A stretch of 64,000 nt of DNA from Comamonas sp. JUb58 (GTDB lineage: Bacteria > Pseudomonadota > Gammaproteobacteria > Burkholderiales > Burkholderiaceae_C), in NCBI RefSeq assembly GCF_004364775.1, contig NZ_SOAL01000004.1:1-64000 (forward strand), read 5' to 3'. Position 1 is the first letter of the stretch, and every line of letters starts with the position of its first letter. The notes beneath the pieces are model-generated. The model ran no database searches and was not told the origin of the DNA. It saw nothing but the letters and a program-made list of their open reading frames with translations. The position numbers and the translations under genes are program-made. Of the stretch, positions 38,987 through 47,813 are shown piece after piece.

Positions 38987-39988
38987 TCAGTCAAACGCGG
39001 CGCGCAGCGCCTGGGCCATCTGCGCATGGCAGGCCCGCGCTTCCTTGAGCGCACGGCCCATTTTCACAAACTCATGGGCCACGCCGGCATAGGTGTGCAG
39101 CTCTACATCGATGCCGGCAGCGCGCAAGCGTTCGGCATACATGACGCCCTCGTCCACCAGCGAATCGCATTGCGCCAGGTGGATGCTGGCAGGGGCCAGG
39201 CCGCGCAGATCCCGCGCCAGCAAGGGCGCAAAACGCCAGTCTTCGCGGTCGGCCAGCGAGCGCAGGTAGTTGCTGAACATCCAGCTGATCATCGGCTTGG
39301 TGAGGATCGGGCCCTCGCTGTAGCGGGCATGCGAAGGCGTGTCCTGGTGGGCCGCGCAACCGGGGTAGATCAGCAGCTGCAGGGCCAGGTCGATACCGGC
39401 ATCGCGCGCCAGGATGGCGTTGACCGCCGCCAAGGTGCCGCCGGCGCTGTCGCCACCTACAGCCACACGGCCGGTATCGGCACCGAGTGACATGCCTTCG
39501 GCCACCAGCCACTGCAAGGCATCCCAGGCATCGTTGCTGGCGGTGGGAAAGCGGTGCTCGGGCGCCAGCCGGTAGTCCACCGAGACAACCATGCATCCCG
39601 CTTGGTGGGCCAGCTCGCGGCACAGCGTGTCATGCGTGTCCACACTGCCGATCGTGAAGCCGCCGCCATGGGTGAACAGCAAGACCGGTTGCAGCGGATC
39701 CCAGCTGGCCGCATAGAGGCGTGCTGATATCTGAAAACCATCGCGCGCAGGGATGTGCAAATCCTCAACGCGCGCCAGCTCGGGCTTGGCAATCTCCAGC
39801 ACCCCGGCGCCGATGCCATAGGCCTGGCGCGCCTGCTCCACCGTCATCTCCCACATGGGGGTGTGCTGGGCGCGAGCCATGCGCTCGACCACGCTGCGCA
39901 TCGTGGGGGTCAGCTCGGCGATCACATCGGCAGGCATGGGCAGTTCGGCGGGGAGATGGGCTTTGGAGCGGGCTGGGACGTCAGACAT
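38987..39988 (-). CDS. Alpha/beta hydrolase, HSL-type esterase
   Basis: 333 residues from the ATG at 39988. The oxyanion motif HGGGF (about residue 97), the nucleophile elbow GDSAGG (about residue 168) and a late Asp/His pair (GVAHEFVKM) define the hormone-sensitive-lipase family. It would hydrolyse short-chain esters in the cytoplasm; no signal peptide is present. It lies 59 bp upstream of the thioesterase-GNAT gene on the same strand, so they may form a small acyl-ester operon. Confidence 0.88.
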   Translation of the reverse strand: MSDVPARSKAHLPAELPMPADVIAELTPTMRSVVERMARAQHTPMWEMTVEQARQAYGIGAGVLEIAKPELARVEDLHIPARDGFQISARLYAASWDPLQPVLLFTHGGGFTIGSVDTHDTLCRELAHQAGCMVVSVDYRLAPEHRFPTASNDAWDALQWLVAEGMSLGADTGRVAVGGDSAGGTLAAVNAILARDAGIDLALQLLIYPGCAAHQDTPSHARYSEGPILTKPMISWMFSNYLRSLADREDWRFAPLLARDLRGLAPASIHLAQCDSLVDEGVMYAERLRAAGIDVELHTYAGVAHEFVKMGRALKEARACHAQMAQALRAAFD

Positions 39989-40086
39989 AGATCGTGGCCC
40001 CGCAGGCATGCAGGGGCGCAGTTCAGGGAAAGGGCCGGCTGATTATCAGCCATTGGCCAATCACAATGGGGCGCGTCGGTCACCTA

Positions 40087-40247
40087 GGGATCCTCTGCAA
40101 AACTCCCTGCCGTAGTCTGAACGCAGTCTCGGGCGATCCGCTGCGTTGTCTTCCTTGTCAATAGCTCGCTATTGACTGCAAAAGACGCCTTGCGACTCAT
40201 CCCGATCTGCGTCCATCCCGCTGGGCGAGGGTTTTGCAGAGCATCCC
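40087..40247. repeat. 161-bp full-length palindromic (MITE-like) element
   Basis: The ends GGGATCCTCTGCAAAAC and GTTTTGCAGAGCATCCC match in 16 of 17 inverted bases. The centre is a perfect hairpin, GTCAATAG-CTCG-CTATTGAC (about 40159-40178). The two halves also resemble each other in reverse complement in between, for example GAACGCAGTCTCGGG against GGACGCAGATCGGG, so the whole can fold as one long stem. It has no coding capacity. This is the build of a non-autonomous transposable or REP-type element; no other copy was noticed in the window. Confidence 0.65.
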
Positions 40248-40251
40248 TTGT

Positions 40252-40280
40252 AAAAAAGGCCCTGCCGATTGGCAGAGCCC
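40252..40280 (-). terminator. Terminator after the exported hydratase-like gene
   Basis: Read leftward, stem GGCTCTGCC and GGCAGGGCC (40271-40279 with 40258-40266, one G-U pair), then six T. It abuts the palindromic element. Confidence 0.75.
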
Positions 40281-40305
40281 CTCATCAAAGCCTGCTGCAG
40301 GCTAG

Positions 40306-41193
40306 TTATTCGAAGCGCAGCTCCACCGGCTGCGCACCATCCAGTCCCTTGTAGTCCACCCGGATCTGCTGGCCTGGCTGGGGCGGCATCAGCGCCGAGT
40401 ACGAGCCCAGGCTGATCCAGTCGCCCACCTTGAGCCGCTGCCCTTCGGCCTTGAGGGCCTGGGCCAGCCAGACCACGGCATTGAGCGGCTGGCCCATCAG
40501 ATCACCGCCGCGCCCACCGCCCAGCCGCGCGCCGCTCTGGTCGGTGACATCGACCTGCATGCTCTGCAGCGCATTCAGGAGCGCATAGCGCTCGGCCCGG
40601 AACTGCGGCACGGCCATCGCATTGCCCATCACGCCCATGCGGGCGCCGACATTCATCGCTTCCACGGCCGCGCCATCAAGCTGCGCCGGGTTCGCCACCA
40701 CCAGGTCGGGCAGCTCGACAAAGGGAACGATGCGGTCGATGTTGTTGAGCACCTGCAGCGGCGTGGTGGCGCGGTTGATCGCACTGCTGGAGACGCGCAC
40801 CAGCATGTCCGCCTCAAACATGGGCCGCGCGCCAAAGGCGGCAGGCACCGTGCTGCGGTTGGGCAGCAAGGCACCTTCGTACAGCACGCCCCATACCGGC
40901 TTGTCAGTCTGAAAGCGCTTTTGCATGGCCGCGCTGGTCAGCCCGGCCTTGTAGCCAATGGGCTTCTTGCCCTGGGCCAGCCAGGCGGCATTGAGCTTGT
41001 TGCGGCTGCACTTGCCATCGGCCTCGGTCATCGCAGCGGCTGCGGGCACGGGCTGCTTGGCCTCATAGGCCTGCAGCCACTGCGCGACCTGGGCATCATC
41101 CAGGCAAGCGGCCTGGGCCAAGCCACTGCCGGCAGCCAGACCAGCGGCCAGCCAGAGCGGGGAGAGACGAAAACGCAAAGCGGGGTGCATCAT
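40306..41193 (-). CDS. Exported 2-keto-4-pentenoate hydratase-like protein (FAH superfamily)
   Basis: 295 residues from the ATG at 41193, which follows AGGAGACTTT. It begins with a clear signal peptide (hydrophobic core LWLAAGLAAGSGLAQA, cut near residue 29). The rest aligns in pattern with MhpD/2-oxopent-4-enoate hydratases: GYKAGLTSAAMQKRF, the acidic patch around MFEADMLVRV, and a late GDWISLGSYS. Cytoplasmic relatives act in aromatic meta-cleavage paths. An exported copy is unusual, and no other aromatic gene adjoins it. Catalytic activity is uncertain. Confidence 0.78.
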   Translation of the reverse strand: MMHPALRFRLSPLWLAAGLAAGSGLAQAACLDDAQVAQWLQAYEAKQPVPAAAAMTEADGKCSRNKLNAAWLAQGKKPIGYKAGLTSAAMQKRFQTDKPVWGVLYEGALLPNRSTVPAAFGARPMFEADMLVRVSSSAINRATTPLQVLNNIDRIVPFVELPDLVVANPAQLDGAAVEAMNVGARMGVMGNAMAVPQFRAERYALLNALQSMQVDVTDQSGARLGGGRGGDLMGQPLNAVVWLAQALKAEGQRLKVGDWISLGSYSALMPPQPGQQIRVDYKGLDGAQPVELRFE

Positions 41194-41416
41194 CCAAAGT
41201 CTCCTGTTCCAAGAACCTGTTCTGAATGCGGTTGTGTAGACCGCCCCGGGCACCAACATACCACCCGCGCTGCAGGGCCTGACTAGGGAAAGCGCGCAGC
41301 TTGCGCGGAGCATCGACCACGGACCCCGTTTTGCTTGATGCAGGTCATGCCGCCATAGCCACAAAGCAACAGACGCTATAGTATTTGCATGATCCACCTG
41401 CAATAGGAGACCCAAC

Positions 41417-41974
41417 ATGCGCACTGTTTATGAGCCGGCCAGCGCCGTGCAAGCCCATGTTCTGCAGGACGTGCTGCGCCAGCACGGCATCAGCAGCTTT
41501 GTCAGCGGCGAGCACCTGCAAGGGGCCATTGGCGAACTGCCCGCTGGCAGCCTGGTGCGGCTGCTGGTCGACGACGCCGATTGGGCGCCGGCCCGCCGCG
41601 CGCTGGAAGAATGGGAGCGCGCGCCGCTGATCGACGATGCCGAACTGGCCCTGGCCGACCCCAGCCTGGCCGAGCAGGCGCCGGCTGAGCCCCGCCATGA
41701 CCCGCGCTTTGACCTGGCCTGCGACCCGCGCGAGCGCGCCAGCGCTGATCGAGACGGCGAACAGGAAGCCTACAGCGATGCCCGGCGCTGGTACCCCTGC
41801 TGGTGGGCTGGGGCTGCGGCATTGCTGGCCTTGTGCCTGCACTATCTGCTGGGTGGCGTGCCGCAGCCGGATGCCGCTGCGAGCGCGGGTGCAGCCGAGC
41901 AGGCACAGCAGGCCTCGGATGCCGCATCAGACAACGGTGAACGCCAGCGCGCGGAACCATCCGGCAGCCGCTGA
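41417..41974 (+). CDS. DUF2007-type protein with C-terminal membrane anchor
   Basis: 185 residues. Residues 1-65 form a DUF2007 (putative signal-transducing) domain: MRTVYEPASAVQAHVLQ, then a strand ending VRLLVDDADW. A polar, Asp/Glu/Arg-rich linker follows (70-120), then one membrane helix (about 127-147, CWWAGAAALLALCLHYLL) and a polar tail. The family has no proven function. The ATG follows AATAGGAGACCC. It lies between the divergent hydratase-like gene and the acyl-CoA ligase. Confidence 0.7.
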   Translation: MRTVYEPASAVQAHVLQDVLRQHGISSFVSGEHLQGAIGELPAGSLVRLLVDDADWAPARRALEEWERAPLIDDAELALADPSLAEQAPAEPRHDPRFDLACDPRERASADRDGEQEAYSDARRWYPCWWAGAAALLALCLHYLLGGVPQPDAAASAGAAEQAQQASDAASDNGERQRAEPSGSR

Positions 41975-42198
41975 AAGACCGCCTCGTCCGGCATCAGGCC
42001 TCCAGATAAAGTATCAAATATTGATACCTACCCGGTATAAAAATCACACAAGCATTCAAATTTCAGCACCTGCCACAGCGTGCTGCAGACAATCGCCTCG
42101 TTGCAAATCGCAGCAACCCCGCACGCAGTCTGGCCCCTAAATGGCCGCCACCGCGCCGCGCCAATGCGATGATGACACCCGAGGAGAATCTGAGAGAT

Positions 42199-44052
42199 AT
42201 GAACGCCCAACTTCCAGCGCCCCTGGCCCCTGCGCTCAGCGCCCTGACCACCCTGCCGGCACTGTTTGCCTACCGTTGCACCCACACGCCAGAGCGCGAA
42301 GCCTACCGCTGGTTTGATACAGCGACGAATGCCTGGCAATCGTTCAGCTGGGCAGAGATGCAGACCCAGGTCAACCGCTGGGGCCGGGCGCTGCAGGGCC
42401 TGCAGTTGGCGCGCGGCGCACGCATTGCCACCTTGCTGACCCACAGCGTGCATGCCATCTGCATCGACCAGGCGGGCATGGCCCAGGCCTGCGCCACCGT
42501 GCCGCTGCATGCCAATGACAACCCCGGCAATATCGCCTTTATCCTGGCCGATGCGGGGGCATCGCTGCTGCTCATCAACCGCCTGGAAACCTGGGAGCAG
42601 ATTGTGGCCACCGGCACAGCACTGCCCGCGCTGCGCTGTGTGGTGATCGATGACCCGCAGCAGGCGCCCATCCCGCTACTGGCCGGCAGCGAAGGCCTGC
42701 CGCGCCTGGTCCGTTTGCAGGATTGGCTGGCCGAGGCCGATGGAAGCACCCCAGCGCAAGCACACCAAGCGCCAGAAGCGCAGGACATGGCCGCCATCGT
42801 CTACACCAGCGGCACCACCGGCAAGCCCAAGGGTGTGATGCTCAGCCACCAGAATGTGCTGAGCGATGTCAAAGCCGTGCTGGGCCGGGTCGTGCCGACG
42901 CAGGACGATGTCTTTCTGTCCTTTCTGCCGGTGTCGCACACCTTTGAGCGCAGCTGCGGCTACTACCTGCCGATGGCAGTCGCCAGCACCGTGGTCTATG
43001 CCCGCTCGGTCGCCCTGCTGGCCGAGGACATGCTCAGCATCCGCCCGACCATCCTGGTGTCCGTGCCCCGCATCTACGAACGTATCTACGCCAAGATCCA
43101 GGAAAAGCTGGCCAAGTCGGCCTTCAAGCGCGCGCTGTTTGCGGCCGCCGTCTCCAAAGGCTGGGCCCGCCACTGCCAGGCCCATGGCCTGGCCAATACC
43201 GATGCACCGCAAGGCGGCTGGGCGCGCTGGCTGCCCTGGTCGCTGCTGCAAAAGAAGGTGGCCCAGCCGATTCTGGATTTGTTTGGCGGCCGGCTGCGCA
43301 TTGCCGTGACAGGCGGCGCGGCCATTCCCTCGGTGGTATCGCACAGCTTCTTGGGCCTGGGCCTGAATGTGCTGCAGGGCTTTGGCATGACCGAGACCTC
43401 GCCGGTGCTGACCGCCAACTCGCTGCAGCACAACGACCCCTCCACCGTGGGCAAGCCGCTCGATGGCATGGAAGTGCGCATTGGCGAGAACAAGGAGCTG
43501 CAGGCGCGCGGCCCCAACATCATGATGGGCTACTGGGGCCGTCCGGAAGACACGCGCCTGGCCTTTACCGATGACGGCTGGCTGCGCACCGGTGACCAGG
43601 CCGAGCTGGTCGATGGCGAGGTGCGCATTGTGGGCCGCATCAAGGAGATCATCGTCACCGCCACCGGCGAGAAGGTACCGCCCTCGGACATCGAGCAGGC
43701 GCTCTGCGCCGATCCGCTGTTCGAGCAAAGCTTTGTCGTTGGCGAGCACCAGCCCTTTATCGCCTGTATGGCCGTGGTCAACCGCGAAGAATGGAAGCAA
43801 CTGGCCAGCAGCCTGGGCCTGGACCCGGACAACAGCGTCAGCCTGCAGGCCAGCGCCGTGCGCAAGATCACGCTGGAGCGCATTGCCGCGCAATGCCAGG
43901 GCTTGGCCAAGTATGCGGTGCCGCGCGCGGTCTATCTGGTCAGCGAGCCCTGGACCATTGACAACGGCCTGATGACCCCGACCCTGAAACTGCGCCGCCC
44001 GCAGCTGATGCAGAAGTTCGCCAGCGAAATCGCGAACATCTACGCCAAGTAA
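42199..44052 (+). CDS. Long-chain acyl-CoA ligase (AMP-forming)
   Basis: 617 residues from the ATG at 42199, chosen because GAGGAG and GAGAG lie just before it; a start ten codons earlier is possible. It activates fatty acids to acyl-CoA through acyl-AMP. The P-loop-like motif YTSGTTGKPKGV (about residues 210-221), GFGMTETSP, and the hinge GRIKEIIVTATGEK are intact. It resembles the FadD15/FAA1-like branch of long ligases. Together with aceA and ETF-QO in this window it points to fatty-acid use. Confidence 0.93.
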   Translation: MNAQLPAPLAPALSALTTLPALFAYRCTHTPEREAYRWFDTATNAWQSFSWAEMQTQVNRWGRALQGLQLARGARIATLLTHSVHAICIDQAGMAQACATVPLHANDNPGNIAFILADAGASLLLINRLETWEQIVATGTALPALRCVVIDDPQQAPIPLLAGSEGLPRLVRLQDWLAEADGSTPAQAHQAPEAQDMAAIVYTSGTTGKPKGVMLSHQNVLSDVKAVLGRVVPTQDDVFLSFLPVSHTFERSCGYYLPMAVASTVVYARSVALLAEDMLSIRPTILVSVPRIYERIYAKIQEKLAKSAFKRALFAAAVSKGWARHCQAHGLANTDAPQGGWARWLPWSLLQKKVAQPILDLFGGRLRIAVTGGAAIPSVVSHSFLGLGLNVLQGFGMTETSPVLTANSLQHNDPSTVGKPLDGMEVRIGENKELQARGPNIMMGYWGRPEDTRLAFTDDGWLRTGDQAELVDGEVRIVGRIKEIIVTATGEKVPPSDIEQALCADPLFEQSFVVGEHQPFIACMAVVNREEWKQLASSLGLDPDNSVSLQASAVRKITLERIAAQCQGLAKYAVPRAVYLVSEPWTIDNGLMTPTLKLRRPQLMQKFASEIANIYAK

Positions 44053-44070
44053 TCGCCGCACCAGCATGCA

Positions 44071-44107
44071 AAAACCGCCGATGCCCTCTGCAGGCATCGG
44101 CGGTTTT
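44071..44107. terminator. Bidirectional terminator
   Basis: 15-base arms, AAAACCGCCGATGCC (44071-44085) and GGCATCGGCGGTTTT (44093-44107), between convergent genes, with A and T runs. Confidence 0.9.
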
Positions 44108-44165
44108 TTGGGGTCTCTGCTGCACAGCGGCCTGGGGTACAGGCCCGCTGGCAAGTTCCGGGGGC

Positions 44166-45203
44166 TTACTTCTTGGGGAAGTAGTAGTTCAGCAAGGCGG
44201 CTGCACCGTCCACACCGGCCTTGGACGACCATTCACGGGCAAACTTCTCGCCCATCAGGTCCAGCGCGCGGCGCAGTTCGTAGGACGGCTGGCTGATCTT
44301 GGTGCCATGCTCGACCAGCACCTTCTGTGCCGCATCGTCGGCATCCTTGGCCAGTTGCCAGCCGCGTGCCTCGGCCTGTTTGGCGGCGGTGTCCAGCGCG
44401 GTCTTGGCGCTGTCGGACAGGCCCGACCAGCTCTTCTCGCTCATCAGGATCAGGTTCTTCGGAATCCAGGCGCGCATGTCGATGAAGATGCCCATGGCAT
44501 TCCAGGACTGGCTGTCCACACCGGTGGTACTCGATGTCAGCATGACATCGACCTTGCCTGCCTGGATGGCCTTGGCCAGGTCGTTGGCAGGCGTGTCGAC
44601 CGGGGTCGCACCAGCCACTTCGGCGATGTACTTGGAGGCGATGTTGTTGACGCGGAATTTCTGGCCCTTGACGTCTTCAAGCTTGTTCACCGGCGTGCGC
44701 GAGAACAGGCCCTGGCCTGGCCATGGCGCGGTGTAGAGCAGGCGAATGCCCTGCTTCTTCAGCAGTGCTTCAATGGGCTCGCGCGTGGCGACCCAGAGGC
44801 GCTTGGCGTCGTCAAAACTGCGCACGATAAAGGGCAGCGAGTCGATGGCGAACGCGGGGTACTGGTCGCTGAAGTTCGACATGAAAATCTCGCCGATCGC
44901 CAGATCGCCCTTGCTGAGCGCAGGCATCACCTGGTTCATCGGCATCAGCTTGGCATTGGTGACCACCTCGATTTGCATGCTGCCCTGGCTCAGGCCATTG
45001 GCCTCGCGGGCAAATTGCGTCAGGTTGCGGGTGTGGAACAGCGCGTCGGTATAGGCGCCAGCGCATTTGAGCGGGGTGGCAGCCGCTCTGGCGATGTTCG
45101 GCAGCGACCAGACCAGACCCGAGCCAGCGGCCAGGCCCATGCTGGCCAGTGCCTTGCGCCGGGACGGACTGGCAAGCGTTTTGTTGGTGTTGTGATCTGC
45201 CAT
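44166..45203 (-). CDS. Orphan TRAP-type substrate-binding protein
   Basis: 345 residues. The twin-arginine-like leader SRRKALASMGLAAGSG is followed by a cut near ARAA. The DctP fold is supported by GLSQGSMQIEVVTNAKLMP, the central GQKFRVNN with the ligand arginine, and AIQAGKVDVMLTSSTT. It would bind an organic acid in the periplasm. No DctQ/DctM permease is adjacent; it may work with a permease encoded elsewhere, such as the one at 25.8-27.6 kb, or a distant one. Confidence 0.88.
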   Translation of the reverse strand: MADHNTNKTLASPSRRKALASMGLAAGSGLVWSLPNIARAAATPLKCAGAYTDALFHTRNLTQFAREANGLSQGSMQIEVVTNAKLMPMNQVMPALSKGDLAIGEIFMSNFSDQYPAFAIDSLPFIVRSFDDAKRLWVATREPIEALLKKQGIRLLYTAPWPGQGLFSRTPVNKLEDVKGQKFRVNNIASKYIAEVAGATPVDTPANDLAKAIQAGKVDVMLTSSTTGVDSQSWNAMGIFIDMRAWIPKNLILMSEKSWSGLSDSAKTALDTAAKQAEARGWQLAKDADDAAQKVLVEHGTKISQPSYELRRALDLMGEKFAREWSSKAGVDGAAALLNYYFPKK

Positions 45204-45703
45204 ATGACGATTCCTTGGTATCTGAGCCAGGCATTCCCATTCCCAAGGATGCTGCAGGCCGCATGTGTACTGAAAAGCCCCACAAAGAGCAAAACGCTGC
45301 CCGCAGCGCAGGGCGAGCCATGCGATGCATTCAGCAACCGTGCCATTCGATTTATTTGGTCACTAACGTCACCACTTGTGTGAGGCGCCGACGCAATCTA
45401 TCTTGGCTTGCGCAACAATGCAATCGCTATCGATCACCGCTGAGACATTGCTTGATACAAGTCAGCTGTTGCGGGCCTCAGAAGTTGGTGATGACTAGCA
45501 TTTAGTCACAGCACATACTTTCTGAAACTACAAAAATAATAGCTGCTTTCCTCCCCTGTCCGGGACGAAAGCAGCCATTTTTTAGCGGATAGATGTATGC
45601 GCCCCACAGCCTTGCCAGCCGCTGGGGATCACCACATCCCGCCCCCTGGGAGCGGAGTTGGCGCCCGCTCGCTGGGCAGGCTGCGAGCGGCGCGGCTCTG
45701 CCC
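45204..45703. other. 500-bp gap
   Basis: No gene is visible. It holds the upstream region of the TRAP receptor, a hairpin listed separately (45542-45575), and a small dyad GACTA-GCATT-TAGTC (about 45493-45507). Confidence 0.45.
45542..45585. terminator. Terminator after the saccharopine dehydrogenase-like gene
   Basis: Stem GCTGCTTTC (45542-45550) and GAAAGCAGC (45567-45575), with a T run on the right and, leftward, a tail of T-rich bases (TATTATTTTT). Confidence 0.6.
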
Positions 45704-46867
45704 TCAGGCGGCCAGCGATGCGTTCAGATCCTGCGCGCGGTAGTACTGGCCAAAGCGGTTGGCCATGAAGTCGCCCAGCTGGATCGACTCTTGCGCAATA
45801 AAGCCCTTTTGCGGCAGCACGCCGCTGGCCACCAGGTCCAGCGCGCAGCAGATGCCGGCAGCGGTGGTCAGCTGGATGGCGGTGAGGGCATGGCCGGCCA
45901 CTGTGGTGCCCACGATACGGGCCGAGTAGGACTCCTGCATCAGACGCTCCCCCTTGTAGCCGGTGGCGCTGGCAAAGATCACGATCACATCCTGGCGCGT
46001 GGCGGCAATGGCGTTGTCGAAAATCTCGTTGAGCAGCTCGCGCTTGTCGCGCAGCTTGAGCTCGTTGAGCAGGATCTTCAGGATCGCGCAGTGGCCGGGA
46101 TAGCGGATGGACTTGTAGTCCACATTGCGCGCCTTGCCGGCCCAGGTTTCTGTCAGGGTGCCCAGGCCACCGCTGGTGTTGAAGGCTTCGTACTCGATGC
46201 CATCGAGCGCAAAGGTCTCCAGGCCTTCAAGGGCATGCACGGTCAGCGGCTGGCCATCGACCAAGGCCTCGCAGGGGTTGATGTACTCGTTGATCAGGCC
46301 CTCGGTGCTCCAGGTCAGGTTGTAGCGCAGGCTGCCTTGCGGGTAACGGGGCAGCGCACCGACGCGCATCTTCAGGTCGTGCAGGCTGTCGAAATGCTTG
46401 GCCACGTCATTGCCGACAATGCCGATAAAGCCTGGCGCCAGGCCGCACTGGGGCATCAGCACGCTGCCGGCCTTGGCGGCGATCTTGCGGATCGCATGGG
46501 TGGACTGCACGTCTTCGGTCAGGTCAAAGTAGTGCACGCCATGCGCAGCGGCAACACCAGCCACCTCGATCGCCATATGGAAGGGCAGCGCATTGAGCAC
46601 CGCGAACTGGCCTTGCACCGCCGGCAGCAGATCACCGCCCTTGCCGATGTGCACTGTCTCCAGGCCCAGCGCCGCAGCCGCCTTGAGCTGTGCCTTGGAC
46701 TGGTCGGCAATGCGCAGCTGGTAGCCGCCCGCAGCCTGCAGCAGCACCGCCATCGCAAAGCCGATTTTGCCGGCGCCCAGGATGGTCACTTTCTTGTCTG
46801 CGGCGATGGCCTTGGCGGAAGTGGCTGGGGCAGCTTGTGCCGACTTTTTGCTGGTTTTGTCGTTCAT
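45704..46867 (-). CDS. Saccharopine dehydrogenase family protein
   Basis: 387 residues from the ATG at 46867. An Ala/Lys-rich N-terminal tail (1-25) precedes the Rossmann motif VTILGAGKIGFAMA (about 27-40). The CGLAPGFIGIVGNDVA segment (about residue 145) is typical of the Sacchrp_dh_NADP/C group, which includes saccharopine reductase, lysine dehydrogenase and carboxynorspermidine synthase. The exact reaction is not fixed by sequence. The gene stands alone, with long gaps on both sides. Confidence 0.82.
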   Translation of the reverse strand: MNDKTSKKSAQAAPATSAKAIAADKKVTILGAGKIGFAMAVLLQAAGGYQLRIADQSKAQLKAAAALGLETVHIGKGGDLLPAVQGQFAVLNALPFHMAIEVAGVAAAHGVHYFDLTEDVQSTHAIRKIAAKAGSVLMPQCGLAPGFIGIVGNDVAKHFDSLHDLKMRVGALPRYPQGSLRYNLTWSTEGLINEYINPCEALVDGQPLTVHALEGLETFALDGIEYEAFNTSGGLGTLTETWAGKARNVDYKSIRYPGHCAILKILLNELKLRDKRELLNEIFDNAIAATRQDVIVIFASATGYKGERLMQESYSARIVGTTVAGHALTAIQLTTAAGICCALDLVASGVLPQKGFIAQESIQLGDFMANRFGQYYRAQDLNASLAA

Positions 46868-47112
46868 GGTTGGCTCTCTGATCAGGGTGAATGATGGAGA
46901 AATGTTACAGCCAGCACATGTCAAAATGAACATATTAAACCGTCATATTATTTATTTTATCTAGCCATTACGGCAATATTTAACGACATATCAACCAAAA
47001 TCATGGTTAACCCGTAGATTAATGTGTCAAAAATCAGGGGCTTAGCGCTCGCGGGCACAATGGGCGGCTCGCACTTCCTCCATCCCCTTTTTCCGTTATC
47101 CGTATCCAAGCC

Positions 47113-47472
47113 ATGGCCGACTCCGCATCCAACAAAGTTCTTCGTTTTCTGCTGGCACGCGACATCCTCAAAGGCAAGTCGCGCGAAGAGTTGTTGGCCA
47201 AGCTGGAGGCCTCGGGGTTCAGCGGCGAGCATGCCGAGCTGTTCATCGCCCAGGCGGAAAAGCGCGTGCTGGCACGCAACCGGCGTTGCGCCGTCATTTC
47301 GGCGGTGGTCGTAGCCGTGTTGCTGGGCCGCGTGATCTGGGGGCCCTATGCCAACAACCCCGACATGCAGCTGCTGCTGGGCGTGATGGCCGCCATCTTT
47401 GCCGCGGCCGGTTTTTACTTCTGGTTTGTTGCGCGCTGGCAGGCGCCGCTGCCCAAGGCCAGCGCCTCCTGA
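47113..47472 (+). CDS. Small two-helix membrane protein of unknown function
   Basis: 119 residues. A polar, helical N-terminal half (residues 1-55, KSREELLAKLEASGFS, with a RecX-like or UBA-like feel) is followed by two hydrophobic helices (about 58-75 and 85-107) and a short tail. I do not recognise the family. The ATG follows a pyrimidine-rich leader without a clear ribosome-binding site. Confidence 0.65.
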   Translation: MADSASNKVLRFLLARDILKGKSREELLAKLEASGFSGEHAELFIAQAEKRVLARNRRCAVISAVVVAVLLGRVIWGPYANNPDMQLLLGVMAAIFAAAGFYFWFVARWQAPLPKASAS

Positions 47473-47813
47473 TCACTGAGTCCAGGTTCCGTCGTTTACG
47501 GCATCTGCTTAACCGGCTTGCCGTCCACGACTGATCGTCCGCGACTGCCCTGCCCCGCAGCGATGACAAGCGCCTGCAGCAGCGCATCGGGTGCTGCGCG
47601 GCGGTGTTGGCGTGTGCTCGCTTGCCGCCAAAAATTGCACCCACCGTCTTCCCCGGCATTGTTCCGCGCCGATAATGCGCTGTCGCGGACATGACATAGA
47701 TCAAGCCGCGCCTCTCTCCAGCCCATGCGATGGGTCTGCCGGGCTTTGCGGCCCCAGGCCCGCCATCCGCCCGCCCACGGCGATGCAGCGATTCGCATAA
47801 CTTAATAGTGACA
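47473..47813. other. 341-bp gap before the PQQ dehydrogenase
   Basis: No supported gene. On the minus strand an open frame ending at 47496 finishes VVDGKPVKQMP after LLQALVIAAGQGS, which reads like a natural protein end, but the frame loses sense upstream. It may be a decayed gene remnant. Confidence 0.3.

Larger units (their letters stand above)
39989..40305. other. 317-bp gap occupied mostly by a palindromic element
   Basis: No gene is visible. About half is the element at 40087-40247, and a leftward terminator is directly beside it. The remaining 100 bases next to the esterase start would hold its promoter. Confidence 0.6.
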
